Below are positions 42,477 through 53,400 of a stretch of DNA of 64,000 bases, piece after piece. Where the stretch lies: assembly GCA_004295005.1 (NCBI GenBank), contig SHNG01000064.1, positions 1 to 64,000 of the forward strand, given 5' to 3'. The position numbers and the translations under genes are program-made. Position 1 is the first letter of the stretch; the number at the start of each line of letters is the position of its first letter. The notes under the pieces are model-generated. The model was not told where the DNA came from, made no database searches, and saw only the letters and a list, made by a program, of their open reading frames with translations. Source of the stretch: Gammaproteobacteria bacterium (lineage in GTDB: Bacteria; Pseudomonadota; Gammaproteobacteria; Xanthomonadales; Rhodanobacteraceae).

Positions 42477-44888
42477 TTAACCTGACTTCTCGGGAGGCTT
42501 CTCGGCTGCCGGATGGGCCTGGCGCAGGCGTTCCACGATCGCGTCCAGCGCCCTGTCAAACAATGGCACTTCTTCCAGCAGCACCGCGCTGCCGCGGCGC
42601 AATTCCACGGCCAGTGCGGCAACCGACTTGTCGCATACCTTGAGTCCCCGGCGATTGACGAACAGGTACTTGGAGGTGATCGGGCTGATCCAGGAAAGCT
42701 TGGCGCGTTCCCGATTGCCATCCGCCTCGATGAACTCGACCCAGTTGCCGACCTTCATGTTTCGTGCGGCGACAATGTGATCGTCTTCTTCCTGCAGGGA
42801 TTCCAGCGGCTCAGGTTCAACATTTCCCGAGGTCAAGACGATCTCTTCAACGGGACTTTGATTGACTACCGTTGCATCTGCTGGTGTCGAACCTTGTTCG
42901 GTGCCCGCCACGGATTCGGCTGCGGCATTTTCAGCGATGACTTCCTGGGCGGACTTGAGTTCCAGTTCCTCACCATTCAACAGGCGCTGGTAGAAGTCCG
43001 TCAATTCCTGCATCAAGGCGCGCACATCGCCTTCGTGGAAAGCCACGGTGCTTAGGCCGTGCTTCAGGGATTTTTCAAGCTTGGGAAGCAGGGCGCGCAG
43101 CCGGGCCTTGTCTGCGTCCGACTGCTTGGGGAAGGAAGACCAGATGAACTCATCCGCGAACTGCAGTGCGTTCTTCCATTCCGCGGATTCATTGCCGTGG
43201 CGCAGGTCGGTGAGCACCAGGTAGTTGGCCCAAGGCCGCGACAGCACGTTGTGGATCACCGGGGGCAACTGGCGATCGCCGATCCTTCCAAGAATTTCCT
43301 TCGCCGCATTGCGCCGTGCGGTGTGCAGTTTCTCCCGGCCGCGGGTGACCTCGGCCGCGCGCTGCTCGGCAAGTTCGGCGCGCCGCTTGTTCTGGTGGAT
43401 GAACTGCTCGAATCCGGCCAGTTCATGCTCGATTACCGAAAGATCATCGTCGAAGTCATTCAGGACCGTTTCCACGACCTGCTTGATCTTGTCCTTGAGC
43501 TTGCTGTCGACATCGGACTCGGCCGACCAGCTCTTGCCTGCCTCGGCCATGGCATCGAGCAGGCGCCGCGCCGGATGCGCCTTCTGCGCGAACAGGTGCT
43601 TGTCGAGAATGGCAATCTTCAGGTACGGAATCTGCAGGCGACCAATCAGGGCCTGGATGGGTGCGGGCAGGTTCCGATCCTGCAGAATGAACTCGAACAG
43701 CATTCCAACCAGGTCGATGGTGTCTTCGTCGGCTGAGGAAACGTGATGTTCGCTGGTTGCCGCACCACCGAGTCGATGTGCCTGGTCCAGCAGTTCCTGC
43801 TTGATTTGCCTTACCGCACTGGCAGCATCGGCAACGCTGTCTGCCTGTGCCTGGGCTTGAGCCTGAGCCTGGATCGACTGGCTTTGCAGGATCGACAATG
43901 CACTGAGCAGATCGGTAGGACTCAAATTGGGTGCACCGACTCCCCCTTGCGAGAGAGCGGAGCCGGACTCGCCGACGAAATCCGAGCTGTGCCGCCGATT
44001 CGCCAGCAGGTTGCGCAGGGTGCTGTAGATTTCCGCCTGGATTTCCGCGGTCACCGAATCGTAAGGCTCATCGCCGTAACCGGCCTCACCTGTTGCCTGC
44101 TGCCCGACTGGACCGCTACCGCCACGTGCTGCCGCTCCTGGCGCCGCTGCCGGACCCCGGTTGCGCACGCCCGCAGGCAATTGGTGGCGGAACTGTGGCA
44201 GGACGCCCGCGCGGATGAGTTCGGCGTTGACTTCGTCATACAGCGGCTCCAGGCCCGACATGACGTAACGGTCGTACAACTTGTAGATGATCAGCTTGAC
44301 TTGCAATTCAAGCTCGAATTCGCGAACCGCGATGCGGAATGCCTGGCATAGCGGCGCCGGTCCAATCGGGTTGTTGGCATCCTCCACCGGGGTGCCGCCA
44401 TTGATGACCGACAGCCGCTGGTTGACCAGGTGCAAGGTGCGATTCAGGCGGTTCTCGGCCTTGGCGACCATGCTTGAAATCGCCAGAGAGTCTTCCAGTT
44501 CAAGATCATCAACCAGGGAAAGCCCCTGGGTGTTCGAGGTGGCCACTTCCGGTCTGACCGGCTTCAGGCGGCCGGCAGCGAAGTCGTTGAATATCTGCGA
44601 CAACTGTTCCTGGAACAGACGTTCCACCAGCTGGCGTTTCTTGCGCACCTCGCGCATGCCATCGAAGAACTGCACCTGCATGGCATTGCTTTCTGCACGC
44701 TCGGCCAGGTGAAACAGGGCATCGTCGACGTTTTCGAACAGGGTGCTGACCAGGCCGTTGACCCGCTTCAGCGCGATGCCGCGAACCAGCTTGAGCAGTT
44801 CGCCCAGGCGCTCACCGTTGGCTGCCACGTTTCCGGCCCGTTGCTTGAGGTCTATTACGCGGTTCGGGATATCTTCGGGGGTCGACAT
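42477..44888 (-). CDS. DUF1631 family protein
   Basis: The product (803 aa) matches DUF1631, a long cytoplasmic helical protein of Gamma- and Betaproteobacteria. The N-terminal part has LFENVDDALFHLAERAESNAMQ and FDGMREVRKKRQLVE. The middle has AIREFELELQ-type helices, a Gln/Ala-rich segment and LPAPIQALIGRLQIPYLKIAILDKHLF. The last 100 residues (VGNWVEFIEADGNRERAKLSWISPITSKYLFVNRRG) resemble a PilZ-like beta barrel, but I see no RxxxR...D/NxSxxG motif for cyclic di-GMP. The ATG at 44888 is the most plausible start. The function is unknown. Confidence 0.88.
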   Translation of the reverse strand: MSTPEDIPNRVIDLKQRAGNVAANGERLGELLKLVRGIALKRVNGLVSTLFENVDDALFHLAERAESNAMQVQFFDGMREVRKKRQLVERLFQEQLSQIFNDFAAGRLKPVRPEVATSNTQGLSLVDDLELEDSLAISSMVAKAENRLNRTLHLVNQRLSVINGGTPVEDANNPIGPAPLCQAFRIAVREFELELQVKLIIYKLYDRYVMSGLEPLYDEVNAELIRAGVLPQFRHQLPAGVRNRGPAAAPGAAARGGSGPVGQQATGEAGYGDEPYDSVTAEIQAEIYSTLRNLLANRRHSSDFVGESGSALSQGGVGAPNLSPTDLLSALSILQSQSIQAQAQAQAQADSVADAASAVRQIKQELLDQAHRLGGAATSEHHVSSADEDTIDLVGMLFEFILQDRNLPAPIQALIGRLQIPYLKIAILDKHLFAQKAHPARRLLDAMAEAGKSWSAESDVDSKLKDKIKQVVETVLNDFDDDLSVIEHELAGFEQFIHQNKRRAELAEQRAAEVTRGREKLHTARRNAAKEILGRIGDRQLPPVIHNVLSRPWANYLVLTDLRHGNESAEWKNALQFADEFIWSSFPKQSDADKARLRALLPKLEKSLKHGLSTVAFHEGDVRALMQELTDFYQRLLNGEELELKSAQEVIAENAAAESVAGTEQGSTPADATVVNQSPVEEIVLTSGNVEPEPLESLQEEDDHIVAARNMKVGNWVEFIEADGNRERAKLSWISPITSKYLFVNRRGLKVCDKSVAALAVELRRGSAVLLEEVPLFDRALDAIVERLRQAHPAAEKPPEKSG

Positions 44889-45010
44889 GAACAGCTTTCC
44901 CGGCATCTCGAAGGATGCCTGCTACAGGATCGAACCATAAGCCAGGAACCGGTTTGATTCCTGTGCGCAATGTCACAGGAATGTGATCTGCGTCACGCTG
45001 TCGCGCACGT

Positions 45011-45280
45011 TCAGCCGCCAGGAGGGGCGATGAACTGGGCGGTATGGATGGCCTCGTCCACGAGCAAAACCGGAATGTCGTCGACGACCGGGTACAGGGT
45101 CTTGCCGTCGACGGTCATCAGGGCGGCGGCAAGGGGCGATGCCACCGGTGCGCCTACCGCGCTGGTGACAACGCCTCGCGAAATGGCTTGATTGGCGATG
45201 TCGATTTCATCCCGGGCCGCCAGGCGCAGGCCGATCCGCGTCTTCGGGCAGCAGAGAATGTCGAGCAGGCGTTTATCCAC
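45011..45280 (-). CDS. Trm112-like zinc-finger family protein
   Basis: The product (89 aa) begins MDKRLLDILCCPKT, the start of Trm112/YcaR proteins, and ends with LYPVVDDIPVLLVDEAI, matching the family YPI.DGIPVML block. The usual second cysteine pair is missing, and the middle holds an Ala/Val-rich stretch. Full Trm112 zinc binding is therefore doubtful. The GTG at 45280 is preceded by AGGAG at a spacing of 8. In many genomes the gene lies next to kdsB/lpxK; here it is divergent from purE. Confidence 0.85.
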   Translation of the reverse strand: MDKRLLDILCCPKTRIGLRLAARDEIDIANQAISRGVVTSAVGAPVASPLAAALMTVDGKTLYPVVDDIPVLLVDEAIHTAQFIAPPGG

Positions 45281-45337
45281 CGGAAATGCTCCTCGCGTGG
45301 GTTTGGGTGCGTAGGCGATCAGGCATCCCAATACGGG

Positions 45338-45343
45338 TACAAT
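45338..45343 (+). promoter_or_regulatory. Possible -10 element for purEK
   Basis: TACAAT lies 24 bp before the purE start in an otherwise GC-rich stretch and resembles a sigma-70 -10 box. No good -35 is visible 17 bp upstream, and I see no clear PurR site. Confidence 0.3.
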
Positions 45344-45366
45344 AACGATTTTTCCGCAAGGCGACC

Positions 45367-45873
45367 ATGACAACAGCCGCAGCACAAGCTCGAATCGGCG
45401 TGGTGATGGGTTCCCGGTCCGACTGGGAGACGATGCAGCATGCGGTTGGCGTGCTGGATCAACTCGAAATCACATGCGAAGTGCGGGTTGTTTCGGCTCA
45501 TCGCACTCCGGATGCGATGTTCGAATATGCGGCGAGTGCCGCAGCGCGCGGTCTTTGCGGAATCATTGCCGGTGCAGGGGGAGCGGCGCACCTGCCCGGC
45601 ATGCTGGCAGCCAAGACACGCATCCCCGTGCTGGGGGTTCCGGTGCAGTCCCACGCCTTGCAGGGGCTGGATTCGCTCTATTCGATCGTGCAGATGCCCG
45701 CCGGAGTTCCGGTGGCTACCTTTGCGATCGGCCGCGCCGGGGCGATCAATGCGGCCCTGTACGCTGCCGCGATGCTGGCTCTGTCCGATTCCGCGCTGGC
45801 CGCACGACTGGATGCCTACAGGATGGACCAGACGGCATCGGTTTTGGCGCATCTTGATCCACGCGAGGAGTAG
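45367..45873 (+). CDS. purE: 5-(carboxyamino)imidazole ribonucleotide mutase
   Basis: The product (168 aa) is PurE class I, which converts N5-CAIR to CAIR in purine synthesis. Signatures are [52 protein letters not shown] and [34 protein letters not shown]. The length is typical. The purK GTG start lies 1 bp after its stop, so the two enzymes form an operon. Confidence 0.97.
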   Translation: MTTAAAQARIGVVMGSRSDWETMQHAVGVLDQLEITCEVRVVSAHRTPDAMFEYAASAAARGLCGIIAGAGGAAHLPGMLAAKTRIPVLGVPVQSHALQGLDSLYSIVQMPAGVPVATFAIGRAGAINAALYAAAMLALSDSALAARLDAYRMDQTASVLAHLDPREE

Positions 45874-45874
45874 C

Positions 45875-47020
45875 GTGGCCACCATCGGAATCCTGGGTGG
45901 AGGGCAGTTGGCCCGCATGATGGCAATTGCCGGGGCGCCGCTTGGCCACCGCTTCCTTGTCGTCGACAGTGCCGAGGATGCCTGTGCGGCGCAGGTTGCA
46001 CCGGTCATGCATGCGGATTGGCGTGATTTCTCGGCACTTCAGCAATTTGCCGACCAGATTGATGTCGCAACCTTTGATTTCGAGAACGTGCCGGCCGACA
46101 CCGCGCAGTGGCTGACATCGCATACCCGTGTGTTTCCGAATCCGGCTGCATTGGCCGTGGCCCAGGATCGCCTGCGCGAAAAGCATTTGTTCGCGGAGAT
46201 TGGCCTGGATACGCCGGCCTTTGCAGCGGTGGACAGTCTCGACGACCTGCGCAGCGCGGTTGCGCGCATCGGTTTTCCGGCGGTGCTGAAGACGCGTCGC
46301 CTTGGATACGATGGCAAGGGACAGGCCATATTGCGTGCGCCAGAAGACTTGGATGCCGCCTGGCAAGCGCTGGGTGGAGTTCCACTGATCCTGGAAGGAT
46401 TCGTTGCCTTCGATTGCGAGGTTTCGGTCATCGGCGTGCGCTCACGCAGCGGCGAGTTCCGACACTACCCCTTGACGCGCAACTGGCATCTGGGCGGCAT
46501 CCTTTCCGCCAGCCTTGCGCCCGTGCAATTGTCGGATTCAATCTCGCAGCGTGCCGTTGCCTGCGCGCGAGCCATTGCCGGGCATCTGGACTACGTCGGT
46601 GTCTTCGCGCTGGAATTTTTCGTCAAGGGCGGGCAGTTGCTCGGCAACGAAATGGCTCCGCGCGTGCACAACTCCGGTCACTGGACCATTGAAGGCTGTG
46701 CATGCAGCCAGTTCGAGAATCATGTCCGCGCGGTGTTGGGGCTACCGCTCGGGGACACCGCGGAGCGGGGCTTCAGCGTCATGTTGAACTGGATAGGCGA
46801 ACTGCCCGACGCGAATGCGGTGCTCGCCGAAGCACGTGCACATTGGCACGACTACGGAAAATCACCGCGACCCGGCCGCAAGGTTGGCCATGCAACCCTG
46901 CGTGCCGACTCGCCGGATGAAATGATTGAGCGACTGCAACGGGTGGGCAAGGCGCTTGATCGCCAAGCGCAGATCGAGCCCGTCATTGCCGGATTGGCAG
47001 ATATTTGGAACAGGGGGTAG
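45875..47020 (+). CDS. purK: 5-(carboxyamino)imidazole ribonucleotide synthase
   Basis: The product (381 aa) is PurK, an ATP-grasp enzyme that carboxylates AIR to N5-CAIR for PurE. The N-terminus is ATIGILGGGQLARMMAIAGA. ATP-grasp features include TRRLGYDGKGQ, LILEGFVAFDCEVSVI, and the metal site FALEFFVKGGQLLGNEMAPRVHNSGHWTIEGC. The start is a GTG with GAGGAG 4 nt upstream, overlapping the end of purE. A longer frame upstream only reflects purE read in another phase. Confidence 0.96.
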   Translation: MATIGILGGGQLARMMAIAGAPLGHRFLVVDSAEDACAAQVAPVMHADWRDFSALQQFADQIDVATFDFENVPADTAQWLTSHTRVFPNPAALAVAQDRLREKHLFAEIGLDTPAFAAVDSLDDLRSAVARIGFPAVLKTRRLGYDGKGQAILRAPEDLDAAWQALGGVPLILEGFVAFDCEVSVIGVRSRSGEFRHYPLTRNWHLGGILSASLAPVQLSDSISQRAVACARAIAGHLDYVGVFALEFFVKGGQLLGNEMAPRVHNSGHWTIEGCACSQFENHVRAVLGLPLGDTAERGFSVMLNWIGELPDANAVLAEARAHWHDYGKSPRPGRKVGHATLRADSPDEMIERLQRVGKALDRQAQIEPVIAGLADIWNRG

Positions 47021-47103
47021 GGAATCGCAAGGTCGAAAGACTTGTCCATCGCTCCGACGCTTGGCATTTACAACTCCCGATTCCCCATTCCCGTATCCCG
47101 GCT

Positions 47104-47682
47104 TCAAGCCAGCCTGCTTTCCACGAAATCCCAGTTGACCAGGTTCCAGAAAGCTTCGACATACTTGGGACGTGCGTTGCGGTAGTCGATGTAATAGGCA
47201 TGTTCCCAGACATCGCAGGTCAACAAGGCACGGTCTGCCCCGGTCAAGGGCGTTGCAGCGTTCGAGGTGCTGACCAGGGCAAGTCCGCCATCCGGTCGCT
47301 GTACCAGCCATCCCCAGCCTGATCCGAAGGTTCCCACCGAGGTCTTTGTGAATTCTTCCTTGAACTTGGTGAAGTTGCCGAAGGCCTTGTTGATGGCATC
47401 GGCGAGGCGTCCGGACGGTTCGCCGCCACCTTTGGGACTCAGGCAATTCCAGTAGAACGTGTGGTTCCAGATCTGAGCGGCGTTGTTGAACATGCCGCCC
47501 GTTGCCCTCTTGATGATCTGCTCCAGATCGAGGCTTTCAAACTCGGTTCCTGCAATCTGGTTGTTCAGGTTGGTCACGTAGGCCTGATGGTGCTTTCCGT
47601 AGTGGAAATCGATCGTTTCCGCCGAGATGTGGGGGGCGAGGGCATCTCTCGACCAGGGCAGGGGTGGGAGTTCAATGGCCAT
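47104..47682 (-). CDS. sodB: Iron-type superoxide dismutase
   Basis: The product (192 aa) is an Fe/Mn-family superoxide dismutase of the cytoplasmic iron type. Metal ligands lie in [18 protein letters not shown] and [18 protein letters not shown]. The [17 protein letters not shown] segment with its AAQ signature favours iron. GAGGAG lies 7 nt before the ATG. The length is the same as the E. coli SodB class. It converges with purK. Confidence 0.96.
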   Translation of the reverse strand: MAIELPPLPWSRDALAPHISAETIDFHYGKHHQAYVTNLNNQIAGTEFESLDLEQIIKRATGGMFNNAAQIWNHTFYWNCLSPKGGGEPSGRLADAINKAFGNFTKFKEEFTKTSVGTFGSGWGWLVQRPDGGLALVSTSNAATPLTGADRALLTCDVWEHAYYIDYRNARPKYVEAFWNLVNWDFVESRLA

Positions 47683-48361
47683 GGGTATCTCCTCAGATTG
47701 GGCGGATTGGAAGGCGGCACTCGAGCCGGGAACAGCAAATTGGGTGTGCCCATGCATCGGGGCCGCGTCGGGTCCCTTTGGCAAGCAACGGGGCGCAAGA
47801 GTTCGAGTGACCGTGCAGGATATGAAGTTCGGGGCGTCCAATTCAACCGCAGACTGGATTCGGGGCAGGGTGCTCGAGGTGGGTCCGACAAGGCGCGGCA
47901 GTTCGACCATCGGGATTCCAGTACTTCGCGTGACTGGCAGGGGCCGAGCGTGTCCCAGGCTTGTGTCACAGGATAAGCCTTGCGCTGGCCCGGACATTTC
48001 ACGAGGTCGCGCAAAATGGCATCGTCAGCCCGGACAGCGCCAGCGTTTGGACAGGACTCAACTCGATGACAAGCCGTACGCGGCCATTCTGCACTGGCAC
48101 GATCGCCATGGATGGCGGGAGTGCAGGAAACGCAAGGAACAGTTTCCTCCCGGCCCTCGCGGGTCTTTTGCAGCAATCGCCGCGTTGCTTGTTGCCCCAA
48201 TGGAACCACCATTGCGGCTCCGCGCGCCTTGCGCTTGTCGCAAAATCCTCCGCGATCATCCGTGCCCCCTCGTGAAGTATCCGGGCTAAAATATCGAGCT
48301 GCCCGCTTTGATTCGCGCGCCGTGCCACCAGGCCCGCCTCACATTCCGCAGGAAATCCCCA
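47683..48361. other. Gene-free region between sodB and grxD
   Basis: About 680 bp between divergent genes, with no frame that I can support as a gene. Open frames exist in several phases but lack start signals and have improbable composition. It should hold the sodB and grxD promoters. TAAAAT at 48287-48292 could be a -10 for grxD, without a matching -35. Confidence 0.45.
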
Positions 48362-48682
48362 ATGGACATCATCGAACGCATCAAGACCACCGTGAATTCG
48401 GCTCCGGTCGTACTCTTCATGAAAGGCACGCCACAGTTTCCCATGTGCGGATTCTCCAGTCGCACCGTCAATGCCCTGCAATCGATCGGCGTGCCATTTG
48501 AGTCGGTCAATGTGCTGGAGGATCCCGAGGTTCGCGCCAATCTTCCGCGTTTCTCCAACTGGCCGACGTTCCCGCAATTGTTCATTGCCGGCGAGTTGAT
48601 CGGTGGTTGCGATATTGCGCTCGAGCTTTTTGAATCCGGTGAACTCGAGCGCATGGTTCGGGAAGTGCACAAGGCGGGTTGA
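48362..48682 (+). CDS. grxD: Monothiol glutaredoxin, Grx4 family
   Basis: The product (106 aa) is a CGFS-type monothiol glutaredoxin, which carries and delivers [2Fe-2S] clusters. The active motif is QFPMCGFSSRTVNAL (Cys29), preceded by VVLFMKGTP. The glutathione-binding TVP region reads NWPTFPQLFIAGELIGGCDI. The length is typical. The SDR gene starts 2 bp after its stop. Confidence 0.95.
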   Translation: MDIIERIKTTVNSAPVVLFMKGTPQFPMCGFSSRTVNALQSIGVPFESVNVLEDPEVRANLPRFSNWPTFPQLFIAGELIGGCDIALELFESGELERMVREVHKAG

Positions 48683-48684
48683 TC

Positions 48685-49452
48685 ATGCTGCCGCAGGCCC
48701 GTGCCGAACACCGATTGCAGCCCTCGGAAGGCGCGCTTTCCGGGCGCGTGGTCCTGGTCACCGGTGCCAATGGCGGCTTGGGCCGTGCCTGTGTGTTGAG
48801 TTGCGCACGGGCAGGCGCAAGCATTGTGCTTGCGGGGCGCAAGGTCAGTGCGTTGGAAAGAGTTTACGACGAGATCGAACGCGCCGGTGGCGCCACTCCG
48901 GCGATTTATCCGATCAATCTCGAAGGAGCCGCTCCCCAGGACTACGCGGCCATGGTCGAGGCAATCCGGATCCAGTGCGGCCGGCTGGATGCCCTGGTTC
49001 ACGCCGCAGCGCACTTTGACGGCCTGCGCCCGCTCGCGCAGCTCCAGCCCCTCGACTGGTTGAAGCACCAGCAAGTCGGGCTGAATGCCCCGTTCCTGCT
49101 GACCCAGGCCTGTATGCCGCTGCTTCGGGAGCGCGAAGATGCCGCGGTTGTTTTCGTTCTCGAGGATCCAGCCCGAGTCAGCAAGGCGTACTGGGGCAGC
49201 TATGGCGTGGCCAAGGCGGGACTTGCGGCCTTGGCTTCGATTTTTCATGAAGAATCCGAGTCGGGACCTGTGCGGGTACATGGCCTGTTGCCGGCGCCCA
49301 TGCGTACCGCGTTGCGACGCATGGCGTACTTCGGGGAAGACACCATGGAGCGCGAGTTGCCGGAACGTGCCGGCGAATCAGCAGCATTCCTGGTGACGAC
49401 ACAGGCCACTGCCTGGCGGGGCAAGATCCTCGACCTGCGGCCCTTGGACTGA
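48685..49452 (+). CDS. SDR family oxidoreductase (YciK-like)
   Basis: The product (255 aa) is a short-chain dehydrogenase/reductase. The cofactor motif is VVLVTGANGGLGRACV, and the active Tyr and Lys are in YGVAKAGLAAL. The usual catalytic serine about 13 residues before Tyr is not seen: the strand reads VVFVLEDPARV. The overall plan (QPLDWLKHQQVGLNAPFLLTQACMPLL) is like YciK. The substrate is unknown. It is in an apparent operon with grxD and the MarC-family gene. Confidence 0.85.
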   Translation: MLPQARAEHRLQPSEGALSGRVVLVTGANGGLGRACVLSCARAGASIVLAGRKVSALERVYDEIERAGGATPAIYPINLEGAAPQDYAAMVEAIRIQCGRLDALVHAAAHFDGLRPLAQLQPLDWLKHQQVGLNAPFLLTQACMPLLREREDAAVVFVLEDPARVSKAYWGSYGVAKAGLAALASIFHEESESGPVRVHGLLPAPMRTALRRMAYFGEDTMERELPERAGESAAFLVTTQATAWRGKILDLRPLD

Positions 49453-49464
49453 GAGGGGATTGAT

Positions 49465-50064
49465 ATGAGTACGGTTTCCGCGGGAATCCTGTTGTTCCTG
49501 ATCATGGATCCGCTTGGCAACATCCCCTTGTTCCTGAGCCTGCTGAAGAATGTGGACCCGGCGCGTCGGCGGCTGGTGCTGGTGCGCGAACTCATCATCG
49601 CCCTGGTGGTCCTGTTCATCTTCCTGTTCAGCGGAAAGTACCTGCTTGCCGCGCTGCAGCTCAAAGCCGAGTCGGTCAGCATTGCCGGCGGCATCATCCT
49701 GTTCCTGATCGGCATTCGCATGATCTTTCCGCCCAGGGACGGCATGTTTGGCGGCGATACCGAAGCCGAACCCTTCATCGTGCCCATGGCCATTCCAGCC
49801 GTCGCCGGACCTTCGACCATGGCGGCCGTCATGCTGCTTGCAAACAGCAGCCCGGGTCGTACCGTTGACTGGAGCATCGCCTTGTTTGTGGCCTGGCTGG
49901 CAACCTCCGTGATCCTGGTTTCCTCGACCTATCTGTATCGCTGGTTGGGCCACAGCGTGTTGGTTGCGCTCGAGCGTTTGATGGGCATGTTGCTCGTGGC
50001 CCTGTCCGTACAGATGTTCCTCAACGGGGTTGTGGCCTATGTGCGCATGCCCCTTGCGAGTTGA
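49465..50064 (+). CDS. MarC family membrane protein
   Basis: The product (199 aa) is an inner-membrane protein of the MarC family with six predicted helices. Family features are FLIMDPLGNIPLFLSLLKN near the start, LQLKAESVSIAGGIILFLIGIRMIFP, and VPMAIPAVAGPSTMAAVMLL. The function of MarC proteins is not established; an earlier antibiotic-resistance link has been withdrawn. It lies 12 bp after the SDR gene. Confidence 0.9.
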   Translation: MSTVSAGILLFLIMDPLGNIPLFLSLLKNVDPARRRLVLVRELIIALVVLFIFLFSGKYLLAALQLKAESVSIAGGIILFLIGIRMIFPPRDGMFGGDTEAEPFIVPMAIPAVAGPSTMAAVMLLANSSPGRTVDWSIALFVAWLATSVILVSSTYLYRWLGHSVLVALERLMGMLLVALSVQMFLNGVVAYVRMPLAS

Positions 50065-50421
50065 CGGGAATCCTGAGCAATTTCGCCTATCTGCTTGAGC
50101 TGAAAACACATTGGTCGATTGCCGGTGCTTGGAACAAGCGATCCGTGCGCCCGGCTTGCCGCTTCGGCCCATATCACTGCGATCGTGTTCGAGCGCGTTT
50201 GGACGAAAAGGGCAACCGGATTTTTAGGAAAACTGTCATCAAGTCAGGTTAAACTGCGGTTAATCGCTTGCCACGCCCGGGTCATGAATCGGGGCGCTGG
50301 CGAGATGGTTCCAGGTGGATCTTGTTTCTGGGGGTATTTGTCTCGACACGCCGTCGCGTTCCTTTGCGCTGGCAGGTTCTTGTGTCATTTCATGTTTCAA
50401 ATAATCGAGAGGAAGCTAGTA
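50065..50421. other. Spacer upstream of the Oar-like receptor
   Basis: About 357 bp without a convincing gene. The hexamer GGTTAA occurs twice at 50247-50252 and 50258-50263 in an AT-richer stretch that could hold the receptor promoter. The ribosome binding site GAGAGGAAG precedes the start at 50422. Confidence 0.4.
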
Positions 50422-53400
50422 ATGAACAAGCGATTGACGAAGCGGCTGCTGCCGTTGATGCTTTCTTCGCTGTTTGCCGTATCCGGCGCCTACGCGCAAA
50501 GCACATCGGCCGGCTTGGGTGGTGTGGTTACCGATTCACAGGGACAGCCGGCAACCGGGGCCGATGTCACCATTACCCATACCACTACGGGTACCGTCAG
50601 TCGCGCCACCACGGATGCGGCGGGCCGCTACACTGCCCGCGGCTTGCGCGTCGGTGGTCCTTACACCATCACCATCACCAAGGATGGCCAGACGGAAACC
50701 CGTGAAAACGTCTACCTGCAGATTGGCGATGCCAACACCGTCAGCGCCAGCCTGGTTCCGGCGCAGACTCTGGACACCATCCAGGTCACCAGCAACCTGA
50801 ACTCCGTCTTCAGTGCCGAGAAAATGGGCACCGGCTCCAATGTTTCCAACGCCGAGATCCAGGCGCTGCCCTCGATCGGACGCAATATCCAGGACTACAT
50901 GCGTCTGGATCCGCGCATTGCCCAGGTCAGCAAGGCGGATGGCGCGATTTCCGCCGGTGGCCAGAACACGCGCTTCAATGCCATCCGCATCGACGGCGTT
51001 GCCACCAACGACCCGTTCGGACTCGAATCCAACAACTTCCCCACCGAGCGTCAGCCGGTGTCGATGGACGCGATCGAGGAAATCAACATCGGACTGGCCA
51101 ACTACGACGTGACCACCACCGGTGGCACGGGCGCGGTGGTCAATGCGGTGACCAAGTCCGGCACCAATGAATTCCACGGCAGCGTGTATGGCGTTTATCG
51201 CAACGACGACATGGTCGGCGAAGACCGCAACGGCAATGACTTCGACGGTTTCAACGACGAGAAAACCTATGGTGCGACCTTCGGCGGTCCACTGATCAAG
51301 GACACCTTGTTCTTCTTCCTCAACTACGAGAAGTTCGAGCGCTCGGCACCGGGCGCCGACCTGGTCAATTCGCCCCTCGGCGACGGCGGCATCACTCTTG
51401 AGGACATTGCCGAAGTACAGAGCATTGCGCAGAACGTCTGGGGCTTCAATGCAGGCTCGGTTGACGGTGCGGATTCGCTCGGCACCGATGTCGAGGAATA
51501 CGCCGCCAAACTCGACTGGAACATCAACGAGAACCATCGCGCCAGCTTCCGCTACAGCAAGTTCGCCCAGGACGTTGCCAAGATCCCGAACTTCGACAGC
51601 AGCCGCGTTTCGCTGGATACGCACTGGTACAACCAGAACAAGACCTTCGAAAGCTACGTCGGCGAATTGTTCAGCGACTGGAACGAGATGTTCTCGACCG
51701 AATTGAAGGTGTCCTATCGCAAGTACGATGCGGTTGCAGAGCCGACTTCATTCCTGCCCCACATCCGCATCGATTTCGGCAGTGATTCGCTCTATCTCGG
51801 AACCGAGCAGAACCGCCACGTCAACGTCATCAACACCAAGGAAAAGGGTGTCTTCTTCGCCGGCAACCTGTTCCTCGGCGACCATACGGTCAAGATGGGC
51901 GTCGACTGGACCAACAACGACATCTTCAACTACTACGGTCGCAACCAGAACGGCTACTACCGGTTCTCCAGCGTCGAGGAATTCGAAGCCGGCAATCCTC
52001 GCGAGTACGACTATCGTGCGCCGCGGCCAGGGGGTAGCTATGCGGACATTCCGGCGCAATTCGAGATCGGCAACACCGGCCTCTTCGTCCAGGACAGTTG
52101 GGCGGCCACCTACAACCTCAATTTGACCTACGGCGTGCGCGTCGATACACCGGATTTCCCCGACAAGCCGATTTACAACGCGCGCATCGAGGAGCTTTAT
52201 GGCTATGACAACACCAAGCTGCCGAACAGCTCGGTGGTGCAGCCGCGCTTTGGTTTCAACTACAACATCGAAACCGAGCGTCCGACCCAGGTTCGCGGTG
52301 GATTGGGCCTGTTCATGGGTTCGCCACCCAATGTCTGGTTGTCGGGTGCCTACCAGAACACGGGCTTGAACTACACGGAATACAGCGCACGTGAAAGCGG
52401 TGGCATCGGCCCGATCTTCAGCCCGGATCCGCTGAACCAGCCGACCACGGGCTTCAGCGTCAATGCGCGCCAGAACGTGGACATCATCGAACCGGGCTTC
52501 AAGCTGCCTTCCGTATGGAAGACCAACCTCGGTCTTGATCATGAACTGCCGTGGGCCGGCATCGTGGCGTCCATTGAAGTGCTCTCGTTCTGGAACCAGG
52601 ACGGCATCTTCTTCAATCGCCTGGATCTAGGAGCCCCGGTTGCGGTGGCACCGGATGGCCGCAACCTGTACTGGAACCAGGCGGGCCTGAATCCGGCCAA
52701 TTGGTGTGCGGGCACCACCTCAAGCTGCCTCAACAATCCAAGCGGCGGGCGTCAGCGCGCCAATCGTCCCAGCGATATTGGCGACGTGATCCTGGTCCGC
52801 AATACCGACAAGGGCGGTGGCAACCAGATCACCCTGAGCCTGGCCAAGCCCATGGATGACTCCGGCTGGTCCTGGCTGACCGCATACACCCACACCAAGG
52901 CCAAGGAAGTCAGCTCGGGAACCAGCTCGCAGAACACCTCGAACTGGAACTACACGCCGACTGCCGACGCCAACGCAGAGATTGCCTACGACTCGCGTTA
53001 TGCGTTCAAGCATCGCTTCACCGGCCAGGTCACCAAGCAGTGGAAGTTCTTCGGTGACAACAAGACCGAACTCTCGCTGGTCTATGAAGGACGTACCGGA
53101 CGGCCGTACAGCCTGGTGTTCTTCAACGATGCCAATGGCGACAGCCGCAGCGCGAACGACCTGTTCTACGTGCCGTCGGGACCGGGTGACGTGATCTTCC
53201 CGGTGGCTGGTGAAGAGGAGGCGTTCTTTGCCTACCTTGAGGCCCACCCGGAAATCAACCAGTTCCGCGGTCGGGTTGCTCCGGCCAACTCGTTGACAGC
53301 CAAGTTCATGCACAACTTCGACTTGCGCTTCAACCAGGAAATCCCCGGCTTCATGGATGGTCACAAGGCCGAACTGACCTTGGACATCATGAACATCGGC

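Noticed and set aside
47627..48289. 220-residue plus-strand open frame between sodB and grxD
   Set aside because: It overlaps the sodB start region on the opposite strand, lacks a ribosome binding site, and has no recognisable protein features.
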